A DNA stretch of 64,000 nt from JBBATK01 sp044224515 (GCA_044224515.1 JBGAKH010000005.1:1-64000); one strand, 5' to 3'. Shown: positions 1-8,655, numbered from the stretch's first letter. Translations and numbers: made by a program. Notes: generated by a model from the letters alone, not told the origin.

Positions 1-258
1 CTACCTAGGCTACTAGCCCAGGCTAGCTGCCTATAGCAACTGGCTGTGCGAAGCAGGGGATTGCTCATGTGCAAACTCACCGCAACCTTACTTGCCATTT
101 TCCATACATAAACCATGCACCAGTATATGCCGCTCGTGCCTGTGACTTCCCGTTGCCAGGGATCTATCACAGGTGAGTGATTGGCTCTCCCGCGAGTCTC
201 TCGAACAAATGTGTACGAGAGCGCAGTGTCGACCAGAAGCTGTGCTGGTGACTTTTTC
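1..258. other. left window edge, no firm gene
   Basis: No ORF with good support is seen. On the minus strand a frame opens at a GTG at 170 (in-frame ATG at 116) and runs off the window edge after about 56 codons. It would continue the element's gene direction, but it has no Shine-Dalgarno sequence and too little sequence to identify, so it is only a possible partial gene. Confidence 0.3.
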
Positions 259-540
259 TTAGAACGGTCTGCCCAGGATGAAAGCGGATCCGAGAATAAG
301 GGCGGAGAAGACGCGAGAATCAGCGTCAGCATTACCGCGAAAAACTTTCCATGTATCATAGTCGCGTCCATTGTGAATCCAAGCATAGAATGAGCAGATA
401 ACCCAAAAGAGTGTCACGTACACAATGCGTGTTCCGATTGCAGCTATATCCGTTAGCTGCCATCCGATCAGTGCGCCAAATGCGCAAAGCACAATGAGGC
501 AGAGTGCAAATGACATGATGCTTTGTTGATTGATTTTCAT
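259..540 (-). CDS. small membrane protein of the element (93 aa)
   Basis: I do not recognise a family. The start chosen is the ATG at 540 (protein begins MKINQQ), because a longer reading from 633 would overlap the preceding gene's end at 573 and adds a Cys/Ser-rich stretch without hydrophobic structure. The product has a strong hydrophobic segment at about residues 9-29, a second at about 36-55 containing aromatic residues, and a short one at the C-terminus, so it is probably an integral membrane protein. It is the last confident gene in the leftward-transcribed cluster. A holin or virion-membrane protein would be plausible roles, but nothing in the sequence proves either. Confidence 0.6.
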   Translation of the reverse strand: MKINQQSIMSFALCLIVLCAFGALIGWQLTDIAAIGTRIVYVTLFWVICSFYAWIHNGRDYDTWKVFRGNADADSRVFSALILGSAFILGRPF

Positions 541-572
541 TTGAGTACAAAGAGCTGTTAGTGTTTCGTTAG

Positions 573-869
573 TTATACTGGCGGCAGTAGCACTTTCATT
601 CCTTGCTGAACGATCTGAGGCACAGCAGTCCAATTCACGCTCGAGATGTCAGCGAGCACGTCTGCTGGAATTGCACCTTGATTGTACTCGGAGCAGATTC
701 CACGTTGCCAAGCGTAGTTCTTCTGCGGAAGCGAGAGCATGTACTTCTTGACCTGAGCGCGGGCTATGCCAGCCACTTGCGGGTTAGTCCAATTGAGCTT
801 GTTGCCGTAAGCAACCAGCCACTCGGGTACATCACTTGCGATGAGTTGTTGCGTTGTTTCAGTTTGCAT
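573..869 (-). CDS. hypothetical protein of the element (98 aa)
   Basis: Unrecognised soluble protein with no signal peptide or membrane segment. It is rich in Gln, Trp and Val, with a Trp-containing N-terminal half and a short hydrophobic C-terminal tail ending in Leu-Leu-Pro-Pro-Val. An AGAAGGA sequence lies somewhat far upstream of the ATG at 869. It sits 24 bp after the coiled-coil gene (893-1954) and 33 bp before the small membrane gene, so it is most likely co-transcribed with them. The ORF is uninterrupted and fits the tight packing of the cluster, which is the main reason to accept it. Confidence 0.6.
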   Translation of the reverse strand: MQTETTQQLIASDVPEWLVAYGNKLNWTNPQVAGIARAQVKKYMLSLPQKNYAWQRGICSEYNQGAIPADVLADISSVNWTAVPQIVQQGMKVLLPPV

Positions 870-892
870 AATCTCTGATTTCCTTCTGTGTC

Positions 893-1954
893 CTAATACG
901 TATTCTGCGCTTCAGTTTGTTCCATCTCTTGAACTTCAGCCTCTTGCTCCTCTGGCATGAGAATGCGCCGTGGGGGACTCATCTCAGTTGGCCGCGGAGG
1001 GATGTATGTGCTTTGCATGTCACGCGTTGGTTGCTCGATTGCGCCATGTGGCGCTGGTGTTGGCAAGCCAGAGTAGGCATTTGCGTTAGCTCGAGGTGAA
1101 GGTTGCTTTGGAGCGTTGTCCGATAAACTTGGCTGTGGACTAACACCTTTGTCCGCGAGCAGCAAAGGCAAGGCTTGCATGGCTACTTGCAACAGATCGT
1201 TCAGCCCTGGACCGTTACTTGATTCTGCTTGGCGCTGGAACTCCTTTGTAGCGCGATCGAAATCACGTACGTAGTCGGCTTTGATCTTCTGCTGGTGCAG
1301 CTTCATCTGAACTTCCAACACGTCTTGCTGGAGCTGGAAGATCTGGCGGTCTTTCTCAGAGATGATTTTGTACAAGCGCTCGACTTGCCCATTTGCCGAG
1401 TCAAGCTGGCTGCGCATGAGTTTGTTTTGTTCGTCAGATTGCGTTGTGATAAGTGAAGTGATGCGCTCTCCTTCACTTTCACGTTCGTCACGCAGCGCGT
1501 CAAAAGAATCTTGCAGGGTTTGTATGCGTTCCTCAGCGGCTTCATATTTGGCGCGCCACGCAGGTGCCTCACCTTGATGCATGCTGGTCATCGCATCACC
1601 GAGACTTGTTGTAGAGCCTACTTGTTGTTCAACCTGTGAACTGTAGGCCGAACTAGGAACAACAACTGCTGGAGTTGTCTGCATACGCGATATTGGCGTA
1701 AACTCACCGAAGTACTGGAGAGTTGCATCAGGCATTACCTCATAGACCCAATACATCTTACCGAGCTTGAGTAGCGGTTGAATAGCGCGCACCGCTAGGT
1801 CATCAGTGGTGCTGATGCCCATGTTCTTGAGCAACTGGCCAGAGATGTTGACCGTGCCTTTTTCTTCGAACACAGGTTCAGAACGGTGCTGACTCTCAAT
1901 CAGTTTTGGCCTGCCGATCAGGTAGGTTGCGTCAGTTCGAAACTTCTTCTTCAT
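893..1954 (-). CDS. coiled-coil protein of the element (353 aa)
   Basis: Unrecognised. The N-terminal ~100 residues look globular. Residues about 130-245 are rich in Glu, Gln, Arg and Leu with heptad-like spacing and are probably a long coiled coil. About residues 250-275 form an amphipathic or hydrophobic patch. The last ~75 residues are Pro/Ser/Asn-rich and end in an acidic Glu/Gln-rich tail. A GGAG sits 9 nt before the ATG at 1954, and the gene follows the transglycosylase gene by 5 bp. A virion assembly, scaffold or spike-anchoring role is possible by position, but no motif supports a specific function. Confidence 0.65.
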   Translation of the reverse strand: MKKKFRTDATYLIGRPKLIESQHRSEPVFEEKGTVNISGQLLKNMGISTTDDLAVRAIQPLLKLGKMYWVYEVMPDATLQYFGEFTPISRMQTTPAVVVPSSAYSSQVEQQVGSTTSLGDAMTSMHQGEAPAWRAKYEAAEERIQTLQDSFDALRDERESEGERITSLITTQSDEQNKLMRSQLDSANGQVERLYKIISEKDRQIFQLQQDVLEVQMKLHQQKIKADYVRDFDRATKEFQRQAESSNGPGLNDLLQVAMQALPLLLADKGVSPQPSLSDNAPKQPSPRANANAYSGLPTPAPHGAIEQPTRDMQSTYIPPRPTEMSPPRRILMPEEQEAEVQEMEQTEAQNTY

Positions 1955-1959
1955 ATCTT

Positions 1960-2475
1960 TTAGCTCCAGCCGGAATATGTTGTTGTCGGGGTGCTAGCCG
2001 CACCACCACCTTGAATACCTATGCTTGCGTCAAGTGCTGCATAGTCTTGAGAGTTGTAGAAACTCAAGACATTGGTCGTGTAGTTCTCACCATCTGTGAA
2101 TGCTCTCTTGCGTGATGGGTTGTAGCTACCTTGGTTGTACGCGTGTACTGCCTTGCGCCATGAGCCGCCATAGCGCTTGTATTGGTACAAGAGATAGCGC
2201 TGTGCTAGCTCAATGGCGTGCTTAGCATCGTAAATGCGCTCTGGCGTGCACTTAACGCGCATGAACTTTGTCTCAATCTCGCACTGCGTGCCTTTGAGTA
2301 TTTGCATGAGACCTCGAGCACTGCTCTTGCTATTTTTGGCATCAGTGTCCAGTGGCCGGTTCTCCTTGAGATTGACCGCAAAAGATACTCGTGCCAAGTC
2401 AAGTGGCATTGCCAGTGACAACTTGAGCGCCACTTCTCTATGCAGTTTCCACGCAGCTTCACGCGAGAGCTTCAT
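1960..2475 (-). CDS. lytic transglycosylase (SLT-type), 171 aa
   Basis: Cleaves the beta-1,4 glycan bond of peptidoglycan, most likely for local wall penetration or lysis by the virus. The SLT fold is indicated by a candidate catalytic Glu38 (in NLKENR), the motif SSARGLMQI at about residues 51-59 that corresponds to the family's S-x-x-G-L-M-Q, and the downstream AYNQG at about 111-115. No signal peptide is seen, which fits a virion-borne or holin-released enzyme. The ATG overlaps the stop of the preceding gene (TAATG at 2475), implying translational coupling. The last ~25 residues are Gly/Ala/Thr-rich. This is one of the two best-supported functional calls in the element. Confidence 0.85.
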   Translation of the reverse strand: MKLSREAAWKLHREVALKLSLAMPLDLARVSFAVNLKENRPLDTDAKNSKSSARGLMQILKGTQCEIETKFMRVKCTPERIYDAKHAIELAQRYLLYQYKRYGGSWRKAVHAYNQGSYNPSRKRAFTDGENYTTNVLSFYNSQDYAALDASIGIQGGGAASTPTTTYSGWS

Positions 2476-3185
2476 TACTTGGTGTACCCTAGTAGTTCAA
2501 CTTCCACGATGAGCGGATAGGGCTGCTTCACATGTGCCGAGTCCACTTCAACAAGTTGCGCGCAAGATCCGCGAACGACGATGTAGCCAACAGCATCATC
2601 AGGCACTTTGCCAATTGAGATCGGAAAACGAGGCTCAAACACATAAGGAAGCATAACGCCGATCGAGAGATCACCAGCATGCTGCACTGAGTAGTTTGAA
2701 TCTTGAAAGCCATTCATGATAGTGTGGTTGCCAAGCGTCTTAATCGAGAGATTAAAGAAGTTTGGCTGCCACCCGCCGATCTCGCCAAGACGAAATCGTG
2801 ATTGCACATACGCGTCATTTGGTGAGACTAGGGACTCTTCAATTGCTGCAAGCGTATCGGCGTCTTGAACGGGTGAGCCAGTGAGGGTAGAGTCAATGGC
2901 TCGCACGCTCACTTTTGTCACAAAGCACTCATCAAAACTTGAGAGCTCGCGTTCATTGCGCACACAACGTAGGCGGTTGAAGGTCATTCCAGCTTCGCCA
3001 ATCTCTAGTAGACAGTTGTAGAGCGCTGTTTCACTTGAGCCAACATCGGATGCAGCCGTTAAGTCATAGGTTCCTATGTCTTCTTGACATGTGGAGACAA
3101 AGATGAGCGCGCATGGCTTGAAGTGTCGCCACATGCTCACCATACCTTCTACATCTGACTGTATTTGGGCTTTTAGCTCTTGCAT
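2475..3185 (-). CDS. hypothetical structural-type protein (236 aa)
   Basis: Unrecognised. There is no signal peptide or membrane span. The protein is mixed, with alternating hydrophobic strand-like stretches, notably in the last 90 residues (VMLPYVFEPRFPISIG, then GYIVVRGSCAQLVEV), suggesting a beta-rich C-terminal domain. Several Cys residues are scattered. It lies between the 132-aa beta-rich gene (2 bp away) and the transglycosylase gene (TAATG overlap), so the three are one translational unit. By position and composition it is a candidate virion protein. Homology could not be tested here. Confidence 0.6.
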   Translation of the reverse strand: MQELKAQIQSDVEGMVSMWRHFKPCALIFVSTCQEDIGTYDLTAASDVGSSETALYNCLLEIGEAGMTFNRLRCVRNERELSSFDECFVTKVSVRAIDSTLTGSPVQDADTLAAIEESLVSPNDAYVQSRFRLGEIGGWQPNFFNLSIKTLGNHTIMNGFQDSNYSVQHAGDLSIGVMLPYVFEPRFPISIGKVPDDAVGYIVVRGSCAQLVEVDSAHVKQPYPLIVEVELLGYTK

Positions 3186-3187
3186 GA

Positions 3188-3586
3188 TTAAGGTAATTCC
3201 TCATACATGAGTGTGAGCACAACCGTTATAGGAACAGCTTGTTTCGCTCCTGTACCTGCGGCATTATGCTGCGTTTGCATCTTGAGCACCGTTCCTTTTC
3301 CAAGTAGAATCGGAGGCATCTTCTCAGAAGCGAGAAACGCGCCGAGACTCAAGGCATCGATGGAGTTGTTTGCATCACTGCCTTGTTGCTTGACTAGATC
3401 CTTATCCTGGGTCTTGATGGTGACTTGATAGTCATCCAGTGAAGTCATTAGTGGAATGATGCTGCCATCATTATCACGGATCTGCACGGTGCCTTTGAGC
3501 ACACGAATGTTGCGGTCAAGCTGAAACTCTTTCTGCGTTGACTGCCCACCAGATGTTGTGATGGTGTTTGAAATCTTGATAAACAT
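3188..3586 (-). CDS. small beta-rich protein, candidate capsid or penton subunit (132 aa)
   Basis: Unrecognised by family. The sequence is dominated by alternating polar/hydrophobic strand-like runs (FIKISNTITT, IRVLKGTVQIRD, YQVTIKTQDKDLV, GTVLKMQTQ, PITVVLTLMYEEL), which is what a single beta-barrel or jelly-roll of this size would look like. There is no signal peptide or membrane span. It is next to the 225-aa candidate capsid gene (118 bp gap) and 2 bp from the 236-aa gene. No Shine-Dalgarno is evident. The capsid role is inference from composition and neighbourhood only. Confidence 0.55.
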   Translation of the reverse strand: MFIKISNTITTSGGQSTQKEFQLDRNIRVLKGTVQIRDNDGSIIPLMTSLDDYQVTIKTQDKDLVKQQGSDANNSIDALSLGAFLASEKMPPILLGKGTVLKMQTQHNAAGTGAKQAVPITVVLTLMYEELP

Positions 3587-3704
3587 TGTCTTTGCTCACA
3601 GTTATTGAAGGACATCGTCACACCGATTGACTCGCCAATTGCGCAGGTGATCAGGTGGAAGCTGACCACCTGGCAATGGCTTGTGGCTGTTACTAATGTG
3701 CAGC

Positions 3705-4382
3705 TTAGACTACGCTAGCCATCTTCGCATCTTGATAAGCAAGAAGCACGCGGGTGTAGAACGCGCGACCTTCTGCCGTGATGATGGAAGTGGAAAGTCC
3801 ACCTGCACCTGAATTCAGGTGGGGATTACCTGCCGCGCTTGCGGCTGTCGTGAGTGAATACTCATCTGCCTTGACGAGGTTCACACCACCGTCATCACCA
3901 GGCATGAGTGTCACTGGTTCTGGCAGAGCAGTGAATGGGTTTGCCTTGTGGAAGTAGGTGAGCGCGTCACCTGCAGCGTCATACACAACATTGTATGGCA
4001 GGCAGTGAATGAGTGGAATGCGGTACAGTGGTGTATCGCCCTTGAACACCTCAACGTTTGTGAGGTTCAGCCATGCGAACCATTGTTCCTTGACAGACTG
4101 ACCGACCTCGCCTGCTACGAACTTGATAACTGGTTGCACGCAGATCGCGTTGATCTGAATTGGCAAAGAGCTTGGCAGCTCTAGATTCTGCAATGACTGT
4201 GGTAGCTTCTGACCTTTGTTCTTGCTGAACAGCTTGGTGGAAGCAAAGGCAGTACCCACAGGGTGAATGGCTGTATCGTAGCCGATACGCTGGCGAGCGA
4301 CAATTGCGCCCGCAACCAGTGACTCTACACCGCTTGCAGCAAGAGCCGTTTGCGCTTGTTGCACTTTCTGGAGTGTATCCAT
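3705..4382 (-). CDS. candidate major capsid protein of the element (225 aa)
   Basis: Unrecognised. The N-terminal 35 residues are Ala/Gln-rich and helical, followed by about 130 residues of strand-like sequence (LPIQINAICVQPVIKFV, then WFAWLNLTNVEVFKG, then YRIPLIHCLPYNVVYD) and a Gly/Ala/Ser-rich stretch near 195-205. The C-terminus is helical. It is the cytosolic-looking, mid-sized protein at the centre of the cluster. It is flanked by unusually large untranslated gaps on both sides (118 bp after it, 119 bp before it), which is common around highly expressed coat genes. A capsid role is inference. A structure prediction showing a jelly-roll would support it. Confidence 0.5.
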   Translation of the reverse strand: MDTLQKVQQAQTALAASGVESLVAGAIVARQRIGYDTAIHPVGTAFASTKLFSKNKGQKLPQSLQNLELPSSLPIQINAICVQPVIKFVAGEVGQSVKEQWFAWLNLTNVEVFKGDTPLYRIPLIHCLPYNVVYDAAGDALTYFHKANPFTALPEPVTLMPGDDGGVNLVKADEYSLTTAASAAGNPHLNSGAGGLSTSIITAEGRAFYTRVLLAYQDAKMASVV

Positions 4383-4501
4383 TGTAATTAGAGGAGTAAG
4401 TGAGAAGAAGTCTTTTTCTTCTCATTCGTTGCAGCAAATGACTTACTCTCATACTAAAAATTCGGCTATGTCAGTTTAAGGGGTTAAGCCTTAACCTAGA
4501 G

Positions 4502-5065
4502 CTAATACAAGCTTTGAGCGGCAAATGGACTTGCAGAGTTCTGATTAACGAACGGACTTTGATTCGAAAGAAGTCGCCCGCCAGGTGAGACAACGTTCTG
4601 CGAATGAGCTGCTAAGACCTCGCCAACGTTGTCGCGAAGCGGACTTTGGGCCAATCGCCTGACCTCATCTGGGTTGTAGGCAAAGAGATTCCCTGCTGGT
4701 CTAACGACATTTCCCATTCTGTCTTGAAGTGGTACTCCGCCTGACGATGCAGTGTTTACCGCTCCTTCGTTTGCGCCCAGAACCCAAAAGCTCTTACCTG
4801 TTAGGTCGTTGAAGAGCGGCTCAGCGTACTGCATGAGATGCGCCGTTGTGCAGGCAATTGCGCCGTGACTGGCACCTGGCCAGTTCATGAGCTTGCCAAT
4901 GAGAAGAGGAATGCCCCCGCCAACAAGCAGAGCTGGAATGCCGCTCATACCAAACAGACTTGGAACGATGCGGTAGAATACAGCGGCTAGTGCCGCCAGA
5001 CCATCTTGCAAGAGTGCTTCTTGAGTGAAGCCTTTCTTCAGATTGCCTTTGATGTCGAATTTCAT
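4502..5065 (-). CDS. membrane protein of the element (187 aa)
   Basis: Unrecognised. A strong GAGGGAG Shine-Dalgarno lies 8 nt before the ATG at 5065. After a short Lys-rich N-terminus the protein has hydrophobic segments at about residues 18-35 and 40-58 rich in Gly, Ala, Ile and Leu, followed by a long soluble C-terminal half rich in Asn, Ser, Gly and Pro. This layout, two membrane helices with a polar tail, fits a virion membrane protein of a lipid-containing phage or an inner-membrane assembly protein. Function is not determined. Confidence 0.6.
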   Translation of the reverse strand: MKFDIKGNLKKGFTQEALLQDGLAALAAVFYRIVPSLFGMSGIPALLVGGGIPLLIGKLMNWPGASHGAIACTTAHLMQYAEPLFNDLTGKSFWVLGANEGAVNTASSGGVPLQDRMGNVVRPAGNLFAYNPDEVRRLAQSPLRDNVGEVLAAHSQNVVSPGGRLLSNQSPFVNQNSASPFAAQSLY

Positions 5066-5165
5066 GAGTGAAACTCCCTCGTTATGTGATGAATACTGTT
5101 GTGGTGAAATCTATTGTGGTGAACGTAGTGATGATGTTGTGGGTGTTCGTTTTTTGACAGCGCGC

Positions 5166-5669
5166 TTAACGCCGACGTGGACTTGACAACGCACTGGTAG
5201 CAAGTGCTGTGACGGTCGCAACACCAAGAACAATCAGGATAAGACCGGTGATGCCCATTCCTGAACCGTTACATGGTGCGGGTGAATCCGCAACGAAGAC
5301 TGTCGATTCTGGTATGCCAGAGTCGCTCGCGTTTGAAAGTGCGCCAAGACCGTTCATGCCACCAGTGCCGGTATTGTCACAATCAATCTCGAGCGCATCG
5401 TCGTTACACGTCTTCGTCGTTCGAGTGACAGGAATAGCCTTGTCAGACTGTGATTCCTGTTGCGGTGACAAATACCAAGTTTCCTGCACGTCTGTTTCTT
5501 GGCAGTCTGTTGGACAGTCTGGGCATGGCGCGCCCGTAGGTGTTTGAGTTTGAGTACCTAGCAGTGGAGAGTTCGCGCCACCAACGCTGACTAATGGATC
5601 TCTGAGGCCAGCGAATCCTGCGAATCCTTGTCGTCGAGACTTCGGTTGTGGGCTTGTGGTGATAATCAT
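5166..5669 (-). CDS. Cys-rich single-span membrane protein, paralog A (167 aa)
   Basis: Unrecognised family, but clearly paralogous to the next gene upstream (5733-6164). Both share a Cys-pair region, then D-V-x-E-x-W-Y-L-[ST], about ten residues later P-V-x-x-T-R, then C-x-D, a stretch ending in I-D-C, and G-L-G-x-L. Unlike its paralog this copy continues with a hydrophobic segment near the C-terminus (about residues 135-158) and ends in Ser-Pro-Arg-Arg-Arg, so it is probably membrane-anchored with a positive inner tail. The ATG at 5669 is preferred over an in-frame ATG at 5696 because it has a GAGG 8 nt upstream. Confidence 0.65.
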   Translation of the reverse strand: MIITTSPQPKSRRQGFAGFAGLRDPLVSVGGANSPLLGTQTQTPTGAPCPDCPTDCQETDVQETWYLSPQQESQSDKAIPVTRTTKTCNDDALEIDCDNTGTGGMNGLGALSNASDSGIPESTVFVADSPAPCNGSGMGITGLILIVLGVATVTALATSALSSPRRR

Positions 5670-5732
5670 GATGTATCCTCGTTTTGTAGTTGTCATTTAG
5701 AAAGATGTGCGCCGAATGTTCTCTTTTTCACG

Positions 5733-6164
5733 TTACATCCGCGACTCGCATCCACAGCCCAGCGAACCAAGTCCTTGAAGACCTGCTGCAGACTTGAGGC
5801 TATTGCAGTCGATCTTCACTTGTGAGTTTGGGTCTTGACACACAGTCTTGCGACGGGTGATTTGAACGGGCACATCTTGCGCGGTGCGCTTTGTAGCCGT
5901 CAAGTACCAGTTCTCATTGACATCGCTAGTGACGCAGTTGCAACACTTCTTTTTTGTAGTTGTGGAGCTAGTGCCACCAACCGCTGAACTGCCTGTAGCT
6001 CCACCAACGCCGCTCAATGGTCTCGCCTTTCCACCGGTGGAAGCATACCAGATGGAGGTTGCGTCGTCACGAAACACGCCAGTAAGTAGTGAGCCGTCGG
6101 CAAGTACAACGTCACCGCTAGCATCAGCGTAAACGACCTCGCCGCTACTTCGAAATTCCGACAC
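5733..6164 (-). CDS. Cys-rich protein, paralog B (143 aa)
   Basis: Unrecognised. The C-terminal ~75 residues carry the Cys/WYL/PV-x-x-TR/CxD/IDC/GLG domain shared with the downstream gene, starting from a Cys-Cys-x-Cys cluster and ending with Cys-Gly-Cys near the C-terminus. The N-terminal half is a separate strand-rich segment (VVYADASGDVVLADGS) and a Gly/Ser/Thr linker. The annotated GTG start at 6164 has no Shine-Dalgarno. An ATG at 6235, six bases after the preceding stop, begins a plausible N-terminus (MRVVYQAG) in another frame, so the true 5' end may be disrupted by a frameshift between about 6164 and 6210. Confidence 0.55.
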   Translation of the reverse strand: MSEFRSSGEVVYADASGDVVLADGSLLTGVFRDDATSIWYASTGGKARPLSGVGGATGSSAVGGTSSTTTKKKCCNCVTSDVNENWYLTATKRTAQDVPVQITRRKTVCQDPNSQVKIDCNSLKSAAGLQGLGSLGCGCESRM

Positions 6165-6239
6165 GCCGCACTGGCGCTCGAAAGGCCAGTGTCGTGCCGT
6201 TCAGGGCGCGCACCAGCTTGATAGACTACTCTCATGGTA

Positions 6240-7235
6240 TTAACTCCATCCTACGTAATGATACATTGTTTTGCGCTGTCGTGCCACTGATCGTGCCGGA
6301 GTCTGTGCTTGTCTGACGTTAGTACTTTCTTCAATGACTGTCGCCTTCACAGGGCGTACGTGAACCAATCTGCCATGCCTTACAAGCATAAAGCGCGGTG
6401 ACGTTTCTCCTGGCTTCGCCTCATTCGGCTGTTCTTGTGAAGTTTGCGAACCAGTAGGAGTAGTAAGTGGTAAGGGGATCTCTGAGTTCTGAGCATTGTC
6501 CCACCTACTGGTTCCAGACTCGCACCTGGCGAAGTTTCTGGAATCGGCGTTTTCACCACTGGAACTGGCGAGATATCAGAATCCTCTGCGCTATTCGTTT
6601 GAGCTGGTGAAGATGACTTACCACGAGTTCGAGAAGCAATGTTCAGTCTTGTATCCCTTGACGACTCATCATGTACGTTTGGCGCAAAGACTACGGTTAT
6701 TACTGTCCGTGTCTTGCGAGTTGTGAATGTTGATGATGATCGGCGGCGCTGCGTTCGAATTTGCGTTTAAGTTTGAGTTCGTACTACTTCTGCGCTGCGC
6801 TTCGGCTGGTGCTGAAGCTGACCTGCCAAAGTCATCACTTTGATTTGCGTTGTCTGGAGTTCCTGCTCGTTGCTTGATAGTACGGGCATATTGCCACCTT
6901 GAGTTTGTTGACGCGTGCCGTTAGAACGTTGTTCGGCTCGTGCAGGAGTATTTTGAGCACAGTCAGCGCTCTGCGCTGACCACGCAGGTATGAACATTGG
7001 CGGTGACTGAATCACGATAGGCGCAGCAGGCGCAGGCGCTTGCACAATGATCGGCGCGGAGCATGGACTGCTTTGCGTTTGCGGCGCATTGCATGCCTGG
7101 CTGCTGGCTGCCTTGTTGCTGGTTGCCTTGTTGCTGGCCCAAGTGTGGCAAGAAACCTTGGCAGGGCAGCGCTTGTGGCCAGAATGGCGTGTTCTCAGCC
7201 TGTGACTTGCTTTTACATCGCACGGGTAGAGGCAT
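6240..7235 (-). pseudogene. frame-disrupted coding region, Gln/Pro/Asn-rich
   Basis: No single frame spans this kilobase, yet coding-like segments follow one another in two alternating frames. The first begins with an ATG at 7235 overlapping the upstream stop (TAATG) and contains a QQQG-type repeat near 7095-7135. A Pro/Ala-rich segment follows in the next frame until a TAA at 6767. A segment in the first frame (NSNLNANSNAAPP and on) spans about 6810-6690. Another is in the second frame to about 6500. A final stretch in the first frame contains FMLVRHGRLVHVRP and ends YHYVGWS at a TAA at 6240. Either one gene with several indels, a decayed gene, or assembly errors explain this. Confidence 0.5.
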
Positions 7236-8143
7236 TACAAGAATCCTCCATAACGTGCGACAATGTTTCCTTCACCTGCCACCACAGCAACGCCGACATC
7301 ACTTGCAATGTTCTGTGCCATCGTCAAGCGCTTCTCGAGTGGAATTGCAATTGGCATCACAAGGCGCTTACCCTCGATTGCCAGAGCGTTTGCTTTGCTT
7401 TTTAAGCCTTTGAGCAGCAGAGTGTCAAAGGTGTCGACACCGATAGCGCGACCGTTCAACAGATTCGCAAAGCCGCGCAGAATCTCTGGTGATGTGATGT
7501 CACGTGTATTCTTCATCACCGATTCCACAACGCCGTCTGCACCTGTGATAGCGCCAATTGTCGTTGCGTCCGTCAGAGATGAGTACAAGTGCAACATGTG
7601 AGTCACACCTGTAGTTGATCCAGCATCAATGATGGCATTCGATATTGTCTTCGTTGTGACATTCGAGAAGAACTTGTGCATCACGTCTGCGTTAAGAGCG
7701 TTCGTCACCGTGCCAACAAGGGGTGTGTACTGCTTTGCAGATTTGACAATCGTCTGCACTAAGTCACCTTGTTCGAGACTAGCAATGAGTTTGCGGAGTT
7801 CTGGTCCAGGGTTTAATCCAAGAACTGCAGCCGCGTCGTGATAGTTGCCGGACTGAATGTTTGAAACGAGCTTGATACCGTCGTCTAAGTATCCGCGCAG
7901 CGAGGCAGGGGTGATAATCTGCGCTGCCTTGACAAGCGAGTCCACGCTTATTGGATCGCCATTGAATGCAGAGTCCACCAAGCTCACGAGCAGCGAGCTA
8001 ATCTCTGGCGGAATACCTACCATTGCAAGCGCGCTGGATGCTGCAGAAATGATGAGCTTGGCAAAGGGCTTAACGATCGAGCCAAACGTTATCGGGCTAC
8101 CAGAGAGTAACACTACTACTGTCGCATCGAACTTGTGACCCAT
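7235..8143 (-). CDS. hypothetical protein of the element (302 aa)
   Basis: Unrecognised. The ATG at 8143 (MGHKFDATVV) is preferred to an in-frame upstream start at 8251, which would overlap the preceding gene by 136 bp. A GGAG lies just upstream of the chosen codon. The overlap with the upstream gene is then 28 bp. An N-terminal hydrophobic region (about residues 8-45) may be membrane-associated. The rest is helical, rich in Ala, Leu, Ile and Thr without a clear motif. No nucleotide-binding motif is present. Its stop codon overlaps the ATG of the disrupted region that follows. Confidence 0.6.
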   Translation of the reverse strand: MGHKFDATVVVLLSGSPITFGSIVKPFAKLIISAASSALAMVGIPPEISSLLVSLVDSAFNGDPISVDSLVKAAQIITPASLRGYLDDGIKLVSNIQSGNYHDAAAVLGLNPGPELRKLIASLEQGDLVQTIVKSAKQYTPLVGTVTNALNADVMHKFFSNVTTKTISNAIIDAGSTTGVTHMLHLYSSLTDATTIGAITGADGVVESVMKNTRDITSPEILRGFANLLNGRAIGVDTFDTLLLKGLKSKANALAIEGKRLVMPIAIPLEKRLTMAQNIASDVGVAVVAGEGNIVARYGGFL

Positions 8144-8655
8144 TCGCTCCAGAGCTTCAAGAAGAGTTTGTGCGTCATTGAATTCTCTTTGAGTCCAATG
8201 CGTGCAATAGATGCAGCATTCAGGTCTTGTAGCTCTTGAATGTCTTTCCACGACGTGCGCCCTTCAAGCTCAGCTCCGATTCCAGCAAGCGTCAGCGCGT
8301 CTACTTCTCCGTGTCCGTCACCAAACAAGCGAGGGATTTGAAAGACAATGGGATTTGCTCCTGGCAGACCTTTGTCGCGAAGCGCAGTCCAGGTCTGGCT
8401 GCTTTCTTGTGCCACCAGAATCGTGTTGCCGTTTGCATCACTGAACACGCCATACATCGAGTGACCACTGGCAGCGGGCACGCCGATGGCAGAGCCAAAG
8501 ATCTCGTAATCTTCTACTAAGCCAATCTCACTTCCAGCAAAGCGGTGATCGCCTTTGAATCGGGCACCAGCAATGTCAGCCGCAACGCGCACGTCACGCA
8601 TCGCAGAGAAGTGCGATACGACCGAGCTTGCGTTATGTCCTTGTGGCTTGTTCAC
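8116..8655 (-). CDS. hypothetical protein of the element (179 aa)
   Basis: Unrecognised soluble protein. It has a Gly/Ala-rich central part (EIFGSAIGVPAASGHSMYGV, a strand run FSDANGNTILVAQ) and a helical C-terminal third. No signal peptide, membrane span or catalytic motif is evident. It starts 3 bp after the transglutaminase-like gene and overlaps the start of the next gene, so it is probably translated as part of the same unit. Role unknown. Confidence 0.6.
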   Translation of the reverse strand: MNKPQGHNASSVVSHFSAMRDVRVAADIAGARFKGDHRFAGSEIGLVEDYEIFGSAIGVPAASGHSMYGVFSDANGNTILVAQESSQTWTALRDKGLPGANPIVFQIPRLFGDGHGEVDALTLAGIGAELEGRTSWKDIQELQDLNAASIARIGLKENSMTHKLFLKLWSEWVTSSMRQ

